From positions 1 to 64,000 of the forward strand of contig NZ_JAJJJF010000007.1 in the NCBI RefSeq assembly GCF_022458745.1: a stretch of DNA of 64,000 nucleotides, read 5' to 3'. This document shows positions 58,880 through 64,000 of this stretch, piece by piece (the stretch's first letter is position 1; each line of letters opens with the position of its first letter). Origin of the DNA: Bacillus piscicola (GTDB lineage: Bacteria > Bacillota > Bacilli > Bacillales > Marinococcaceae). The notes below the pieces were generated by a model, which had not been told where the DNA came from, ran no database searches, and saw only the letters and a list, made by a program, of their open reading frames with translations. The position numbers and the translations under genes are program-made.

Positions 58880-61162
58880 GTGCCTATTAAAATCGGGTTA
58901 TTATTTTCATTAACCGGTACGACAGCGATCACGGAAAAGGGCCAGTGGGAAGCGGCCAAGTTTGCACTCGCCGGCTGTGAGAACCATGCATTTACGTTTG
59001 AAGCCGTCACCCGTGACATTGCTTCTGATCCGATACAGACAGCCCAGGCGGCGGAGGAACTCGCGAAATCAGGCGTTACCATTTTTATCGGCTGCTACAC
59101 GTCCGCCTGCCGGAAAGCGGTGCTGCCTATTTTAGAAAAATACGGCTGTCTTCTCGTCTATCCGACACTCTATGAAGGACAGGAGTGTCATCCGCATGTT
59201 TTTTACACTGGCGAAGTCCCCAATCAGCAAGTACATACCCTCTTAGACTACGGAACCCGCCATTTCGGGAAGCGGGTGTATGCCGTCGGCAACGATTATA
59301 TCTATCCCCGGGAAACGAATGAACAAGTGAAGACTTTTCTAAAAGAAAAAGGCGGCTCTCTCGTTGGAGAACGATACGTGCCGCTCGGCCATGCCTCTTT
59401 TTATGAGATGATGCAAGATATTCTTTTAACCAAACCAGACTTTATCTTTTCTACGTTAGTCGGCAGCAGTATTATCCCGTTCTATCAGACGTATCAGCGC
59501 ATGTCTCTTGATTTTCAGACGATGCCTATTTTCAGCCCGATTACGAAGGAGACAGAAATAACGGCGATGGGAGCTTCATACGGAAAAGGCCACTTCAGCA
59601 GTGCCAGTTATTTTCAGTCCCTCCCTTCTCCGGAAAACCGAGCTTTTGTCACCAGCTTTCAACAATTTACCGGTGCTGAGACACCAATCTCTTCCGTCAT
59701 GTTTAACACTTTTTTAGGGACAAAAATGGTGATCGACAGCATTATGGAAACGGCCAGGACGAACTACCGCGACATTATTTATCACTTAAGCGGGCAACGA
59801 TTCAATACGGTTTGCGGAACAATCGAAGTGGACCCGGATCACCGCCATCTCTCCCGTCCGGTGAAAATTGGCAGAGTGTCTAAAGACGGCCAGTTTGAGA
59901 CGGTTTGGGATTCGGAAGGGAAAATTACACCGAAACCGTTTAAAGTGAAGACAAAGCAAGCGGACTCCCTTCATGAACTTATCCTCCATACATGGGGAAA
60001 AGTAAGTGAAGAAGCAGTTATCGTGCTCTCCGATACAAACAGAATTATGTATGTAAGCAAAAAAGCGGCAGCGCTGACGCATTGGCAGGAGAATAAGGTA
60101 GTGACGCCGCAGATGCAGCGTACCTTGGCAGCCGCGTTTCACATCGAACGTTTTCCTGCCGACAACCAGCAGCTTCTCTTTTTAAAACAGAAAGACGCGG
60201 TTGGCCCGCAGCCTAAAGATTTGGTGACATTCGGCCGTATTAGCACGCTCAGTGCAGCCTATCAAAGGGAATTGGAAGTAGCCGGAATTGCTGCCCAGTC
60301 TGCCGCGAACGTTCTGATTCTTGGAGAAACAGGCACCGGAAAAGAAGTCGCTGCCCAGGCCATACACGAGGGGAGTGATCGGAAAGATGGTCCCTTTGTC
60401 GCGATTAACACGGGGATTCTGCCAAAAGATTTAGCAGCAAGTGAATTGTTCGGCTTCGTGGAAGGAGCGTTTACAGGAGCTCGCAAAGGCGGCGCAATTG
60501 GGAAATTTGAAGCCGCTCATAACGGGACTTTGTTCTTGGATGAAATTGGCGAGATGCCGCTCGATCTGCAGGTCGCGCTGTTACGGGCATTGGAGTCGAA
60601 AAGCATCGTCCGGATAGGCGATACGAAAGAACGTCCTGTTAACGCCCGCATTATTGCAGCGACCAACCGGGCACTGGAAGAAGAAATCGCCTATGGCAGC
60701 ACGTTCCGCTCGGATCTTTTTTACCGATTAAACGTTTTGTCATTCACGATTCCTCCCCTCCGCGAACGTCCCGAAGATACTGCCCATTTGAGCAGCGAAT
60801 TTCTTGAGCACTTCCGACACGTATACGGAGACGGGCCTGCTTCCATCGAAAAAGAGGCAATGCAAATGCTGGCCGCGTATCACTGGCCGGGCAATATCCG
60901 CGAATTGAAAAACATCATCGAACGCGCCTTCCTGCTCGCGAGAAAAGAAGGAGTGCCTATCGCACCGAAGCACCTGCCGCCTGTTTTGCACGGGGTCGTA
61001 CAACGTAAAACACGGACCATCGGGTCGTTGAAATCATTGGAAGTGGAGAAAATCAAGGAAGCGTTAGCAGCAGCGAACACTGTCACCGAAGCCGCCTCCG
61101 CGCTCGGTATCGCCCGCAGCACCCTGTACCGAAAAATCAAAGAACACCGCTTATCGTTGTGA
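58880..61162 (+). CDS. Sigma-54-dependent activator fused to an AmiC/UrtA-like ligand receptor
   Basis: About 760 residues from the GTG at 58880 (GGAGGG 8 nt upstream; an ATG at 58853 lacks a ribosome site). Residues ~3-355 are a type I periplasmic-binding fold of the amide/urea receptor kind: [62 protein letters not shown] and [19 protein letters not shown]. No signal peptide precedes it, so it senses a cytoplasmic amide. A PAS-like stretch (~380-435), AAA+ domain (~450-690) with Walker A GETGTGKE (~482-489) and GAFTGA (~529-534), and a Fis-type helix-turn-helix ([13 protein letters not shown]) follow. It should activate the divergent amidase. Confidence 0.92.
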   Translation: MPIKIGLLFSLTGTTAITEKGQWEAAKFALAGCENHAFTFEAVTRDIASDPIQTAQAAEELAKSGVTIFIGCYTSACRKAVLPILEKYGCLLVYPTLYEGQECHPHVFYTGEVPNQQVHTLLDYGTRHFGKRVYAVGNDYIYPRETNEQVKTFLKEKGGSLVGERYVPLGHASFYEMMQDILLTKPDFIFSTLVGSSIIPFYQTYQRMSLDFQTMPIFSPITKETEITAMGASYGKGHFSSASYFQSLPSPENRAFVTSFQQFTGAETPISSVMFNTFLGTKMVIDSIMETARTNYRDIIYHLSGQRFNTVCGTIEVDPDHRHLSRPVKIGRVSKDGQFETVWDSEGKITPKPFKVKTKQADSLHELILHTWGKVSEEAVIVLSDTNRIMYVSKKAAALTHWQENKVVTPQMQRTLAAAFHIERFPADNQQLLFLKQKDAVGPQPKDLVTFGRISTLSAAYQRELEVAGIAAQSAANVLILGETGTGKEVAAQAIHEGSDRKDGPFVAINTGILPKDLAASELFGFVEGAFTGARKGGAIGKFEAAHNGTLFLDEIGEMPLDLQVALLRALESKSIVRIGDTKERPVNARIIAATNRALEEEIAYGSTFRSDLFYRLNVLSFTIPPLRERPEDTAHLSSEFLEHFRHVYGDGPASIEKEAMQMLAAYHWPGNIRELKNIIERAFLLARKEGVPIAPKHLPPVLHGVVQRKTRTIGSLKSLEVEKIKEALAAANTVTEAASALGIARSTLYRKIKEHRLSL

Positions 61163-61180
61163 ACCGTAAGCAGCATCAAA

Positions 61181-61208
61181 AGGGAGCTGGACGCATCCAG
61201 CTCCCTTC
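61181..61208. terminator. Hairpin after the receptor-activator gene
   Basis: AGGGAGCTGGA/TCCAGCTCCCT (61181-61191, 61196-61206), an 11-bp perfect stem with a 4-nt loop; weak T tract. It lies between convergent genes. Confidence 0.6.
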
Positions 61209-61284
61209 GGTGTGATCCGAAAAGACATCCACCGCTATTTCCTATCCATCAATCATCGTTATGCTCACTGCCATAGTCTTTGCC

Positions 61285-62811
61285 TCAATTATACTGGGAT
61301 CGGTTTCCTAAATAGCGGAACACCAGGGTCTGGACGACGATCCCGATAAGAAGCAGAATAACCACACTTCCAATGAAAGAAGACAGGATATAGAGAACAC
61401 CTGTGACGGCGGCGGTGACAAGCGCGTACGGAATCTGAGTCGTGACGTGTGCGATGTGGTCCGACCCGGCGAAGATCGATGCCATGACGGTTGTATCGGA
61501 AATAGGAGAAATATGATCCCCGAATATCGCGCCGGCGAAAATTGCCCCAATAACGACCGGAATAAACTCAACCCCGCTAATCGTAAACGCGAGCGGAATC
61601 GCAATCGGTGTGAGAATGGTCATCGTACCCCAAGACGTTCCGGTCGCAAACGAAATGAACATCGCGACGATAAAAATGAGCAGCGGCAGAAGTCCGGTTG
61701 TCATCCAGCCTTCCGTCAAACCGACGACATACTCGGCTGTGCCAAGCGTATCGACAACGGCGCCGATGGACCAGGCGAGCACCATAATAATGAGCGCCGG
61801 CAGCATCGTCCGGATCCCCGCGAGCATCGTTTCCTCGCACTCTTTTAGAGACATGCCTTGAATGAGGCCGATCACGAGGCCAACGATCGTCATCGCAAAA
61901 GCAGCCCACGTCAGCGCGACGGAAACATCCGTATTTTCAAGTGCTTCCATCAGCGACAACCCGTCAGGTCCGCCCCCTGTGTACCAAAGACCGAATATCC
62001 CGACAACAATTAACGTCGCAAGTGGCAGAATAAAATACCAGACGGACGGTTTTCTAGCAGATTCAAACGGCTCCCCGATATCTTCTTCAACCGACGAAAG
62101 CGGCACGGCCCCTTCTTCAATGAGCTGGCCGGTTTCCCGGGAACGTTTTTCCGCCTTCGCCATCGGGCCGAAATCTTTTCCCAAAATAACCGTCAGAACA
62201 GCCAACAATGATAAAATCGCGTAAAAGTTCCACGGAATTGACTGTAAAAACATTGAGTACGGCTGGGCGTCCACGAGGCTGAGCGCCGCAAAAGAACCGG
62301 CAATCACAGACACTTGAAACCCGATCCAATCCGAAACCGGACCGATCGTCGCCATCGGTGCCGCCGTCGCGTCGAGCACGTACGCCAGTTTCTCCCGCGA
62401 TACCCGGTAGCGCGCGTTCAAATCCTTCGACGCGTTCCCAACAATCACCGAATTCACATAGTCATTAAAAAATACTAAAATACCAAGAATATACGCAAAT
62501 AACAGCGACCGTTTTCCCGACGTGATCCGTTTTTCAAAAGTTCGGATCAGCGCCTGCGTCCCCCCGACTTTAAACAACAACGCAGCCCCGGCACCAAGAA
62601 AAGCGATTAACACAAGGAAACGCGCATTCCACGGGTCGATCATGACATCTTTCATCCACGTGAACGTTTCCGCAACGGCTGCAAGCGGATTGCCATTCGC
62701 CGCGATGAGACCGCCGACCCAAATACTAATAAACAATGAAAGCAAGACGCGTCTCGTTATAATCGCAAGCGCCACCGCCACGAGCGGCGGAACAATAGAG
62801 AGAATGTCCAC
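61285..62811 (-). CDS. nhaC: NhaC-family Na+/H+ antiporter
   Basis: 508 residues, about twelve membrane helices. ITRRVLLSLFISIWVGGLI, LVFFNDYVNSVIVGN (~111-125), and SFATGTSWGTMTILTPIAIPLAF plus GDHISPISDTTVMASIFAGSDHIAHVTTQIPYAL (~400-460) are the ion-binding regions of the NhaC/IT superfamily. Exports sodium in exchange for protons, as expected in a halophile or alkaliphile. Some members of the branch exchange organic acids (malate/lactate). Monocistronic. Confidence 0.88.
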   Translation of the reverse strand: MDILSIVPPLVAVALAIITRRVLLSLFISIWVGGLIAANGNPLAAVAETFTWMKDVMIDPWNARFLVLIAFLGAGAALLFKVGGTQALIRTFEKRITSGKRSLLFAYILGILVFFNDYVNSVIVGNASKDLNARYRVSREKLAYVLDATAAPMATIGPVSDWIGFQVSVIAGSFAALSLVDAQPYSMFLQSIPWNFYAILSLLAVLTVILGKDFGPMAKAEKRSRETGQLIEEGAVPLSSVEEDIGEPFESARKPSVWYFILPLATLIVVGIFGLWYTGGGPDGLSLMEALENTDVSVALTWAAFAMTIVGLVIGLIQGMSLKECEETMLAGIRTMLPALIIMVLAWSIGAVVDTLGTAEYVVGLTEGWMTTGLLPLLIFIVAMFISFATGTSWGTMTILTPIAIPLAFTISGVEFIPVVIGAIFAGAIFGDHISPISDTTVMASIFAGSDHIAHVTTQIPYALVTAAVTGVLYILSSFIGSVVILLLIGIVVQTLVFRYLGNRSQYN

Positions 62812-62895
62812 TTCCCTCCTCCTCCCTTCCTATATTTCTACTAACTTATTCTCCTGTTCCCTCCCGTATGTTCCCAGCAATCCCCTTTTTTTCGA

Positions 62896-62935
62896 CAAAA
62901 AAGCCAAGCAGAGGATGGAAGCCTCCCTGCTTGGC
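62896..62935 (-). terminator. Minus-strand terminator-like hairpin
   Basis: GCCAAGCAG/CTGCTTGGC (62903-62911, 62927-62935) with an inner GAGG/CCTC pair, followed by TTTTTTG on the minus strand. It lies upstream of nhaC and would stop transcription coming through array K. Confidence 0.75.
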
Positions 62936-62947
62936 GGTGGATGATTT

Positions 62948-63180
62948 GCGGTCTTTTGCATTTTTCATGAGACCTCAATTGCTTGGGGCATGGGCGTTTA
63001 TGGTTTTATCAAGCATTTATAAGACCAAGTTTGGCTGCATCTCCTGCCGTTTTAGTCTTATCAAGCGTTCATGAGACCAAATTGGGCTACATCCCGTACC
63101 GTTCTGGTCTTATCAAGCGTTCATGAGACCAAATTTGGTTGCATTTCATACCGTTTTGGTTTTATAAAGGGGCTTGGAGT
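62948..63180 (+). repeat. 52-bp phased repeat array K (GGTCTT family)
   Basis: Four to five units. RAGAC anchors at 62969, 63021, 63073 and 63125, exactly 52 bp apart. Motif GGTCTTATCAAGCGTTC then ATGAGACCAAATTTGG, the same arms, loop (AAGCGTTC) and plus-strand direction as arrays C and J. The 62812-63256 gap has two hairpins and this array and no gene. Confidence 0.93.
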
Positions 63181-63218
63181 CTGGTTTCGGCTGAATTTCC
63201 TTCCCGACTTCTCGATAA

Positions 63219-63249
63219 CGAAAGAACCTGCCGCGTGGGCAGGTTCTTC
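63219..63249 (-). terminator. Terminator of the surface protein gene
   Basis: AGAACCTGCC/GGCAGGTTCT (63223-63232, 63238-63247) then TTCG on the minus strand, 8 bp past the stop at 63257. Confidence 0.78.
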
Positions 63250-63256
63250 TCCAAAT

Positions 63257-64000
63257 TTATTCAGCTGATGCTTCTTCTTGGACTGCGTCTACTACAAACG
63301 TTTTACCGCCGAATAGGTCTTTCATTTTCACAATCGCTTTTTTATCGTTTGCGGAGTACGTTGTTTCTTCAACCATGTAGTCTTCCAGATCCGCGTCGCT
63401 TGAGCTAAGTTCTTCCAAATCTTTTATCTTACCTTCGGACGTTAACGTCAGTGAATCCGTTCCTTCAGCAAGGGTAAGATTGCTGATCTGTGGAAGGGTG
63501 TTTTCTACTTCGACTTCTACTTGGCCGAGCGTCGTTACGAAGTCACCTTCGATTTGCTCCAAGTAAAGGGTTGCTGTACCTTCGGTGCGGCCGTATGCTT
63601 CAAAGCCATCGGCTGCTTCTGCTGCGGTAAGAGACATCGTTTCTGTCTCACCATCATTTGCAAGGCTGGCAACGGCTTTATTGCTTGTACGTACTTGCAG
63701 CTCGCCGTCTAAATTACCAAGTACATCTTCCAGTTCATCCTCAGAGAGGGTGATGCCTTCGAATGTACCTGTTGCTGTCACAGCGAATGCTAAATCTGCA
63801 TCGTCATTAGCAACACTGCCTTCTGTTGCAGCGTCTGCTAGATCAACAGTTTCTGGGTCTGCTTCAAGATCTAATTCGTCAAAGCCTTCCAGCTCCAAGA
63901 ACTCAAGGTTTGTCGATCCAAGATTAGCGCCGTCATAAGCAAAATCGATTGTATATTCTCCGGAGGCATTCTCTGGGAACGTTACGTTAAATGTGCCGTC
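63257..64000 (-). CDS. C-terminal part of an acidic S-layer-like surface protein (partial)
   Basis: The frame is open to the window edge, so at least 247 C-terminal residues are present. Composition is strongly acidic with almost no Cys and few basic residues. Alternating beta-rich segments (GTFNVTFPENASGEYTIDF near the edge; VEVEVENTLPQISNLTLAEG; SLTLTSEGKI; VEETTYSANDKKAIVKM) fit tandem Ig-like/SbsC-type modules of secreted Bacillus S-layer proteins. The N-terminus, with a signal peptide and SLH domains if any, lies outside the window. The acidic character suits a salt-rich habitat. Confidence 0.6.
   Translation of the reverse strand, partial: DGTFNVTFPENASGEYTIDFAYDGANLGSTNLEFLELEGFDELDLEADPETVDLADAATEGSVANDDADLAFAVTATGTFEGITLSEDELEDVLGNLDGELQVRTSNKAVASLANDGETETMSLTAAEAADGFEAYGRTEGTATLYLEQIEGDFVTTLGQVEVEVENTLPQISNLTLAEGTDSLTLTSEGKIKDLEELSSSDADLEDYMVEETTYSANDKKAIVKMKDLFGGKTFVVDAVQEEASAE

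Overview
The window looks like chromosomal DNA of a spore-forming, probably halophilic or alkaliphilic member of the Bacillaceae. The evidence is a Bacillus-type nadB-nadC-nadA operon divergent from nifS, ypmR-ypmS, DUF1657 and YetF-type DUF421 genes, a CadC/CDF metal locus, an NhaC antiporter, an NCS1 permease with a PucR regulator, sigma-B-type promoters and a near-perfect Bacillus parS sequence. About 42 genes lie on the minus strand and 14 on the plus strand. I see no rRNA, tRNA, CRISPR, phage or intact insertion sequence.

Layout. 0-5.5 kb: a decayed AbrB/Doc toxin-antitoxin pair, a group II intron-like remnant, nagB, aroK, a sigma-B-promoted YgaP-like membrane gene, and ctaG with a DUF2243 gene. 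6.7-16 kb: an MMPL exporter with a MarR regulator, an SDR gene, small membrane genes, a HigBA-like toxin-antitoxin pair, a CzcO-like flavoprotein and a 2-hydroxyacid dehydrogenase. 16-30 kb: a sodium symporter with a small partner, cadC-CDF, a GvpU-like gene, nadBCA/nifS and ilvE. 30-40 kb: a sigma-54-controlled amine catabolism locus (copper amine oxidase, aldehyde dehydrogenase, EamA transporter, AcoR-like activator), a nitroreductase and a second 2-hydroxyacid dehydrogenase. 40-45 kb: DUF421, DUF1657, ydaT-like, ypmRS and a YdjC-type deacetylase. 46-55 kb: crotonase and 3-hydroxyacyl-CoA dehydrogenase genes, a PrpR-type sigma-54 activator, PucR and an NCS1 permease. 55-64 kb: a broken DUF421 gene, a GlsB-like gene, a sigma-54-controlled amidase with an amide-receptor activator, nhaC and the C-terminal part of a secreted acidic protein.

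The most unusual content is intergenic. Eleven gaps carry long arrays of degenerate units with a rigid 52-bp period, and a twelfth carries about 21-nt units; together they cover roughly 12% of the window. Two unrelated palindromic motifs both use the 52-bp period: CGACGTCAT-N9-ATGACGTCG and TTGGTCTT-N13-AAGACCAA. Sequence diverges widely between units while unit length is almost never altered. Every array reads in the same direction on the plus strand whatever the orientation of neighbouring genes. Several show higher-order periods of exactly 104, 156 or 208 bp. 52 bp is five turns of B-DNA, so the palindromes would face the same side of the helix. I interpret these arrays as phased, oriented binding platforms for an unknown DNA-binding or chromosome-organising protein. 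That is inference; the periodicity, polarity and super-periods are read directly.

Other regulatory structure includes four sigma-54 promoters next to three different sigma-54 activators, four sigma-B-like promoters, a CadC operator, a NiaR-like operator, a parS-like site, and a chain of hairpins with an invariant pentaloop and covarying stems near 9.6-9.8 kb.
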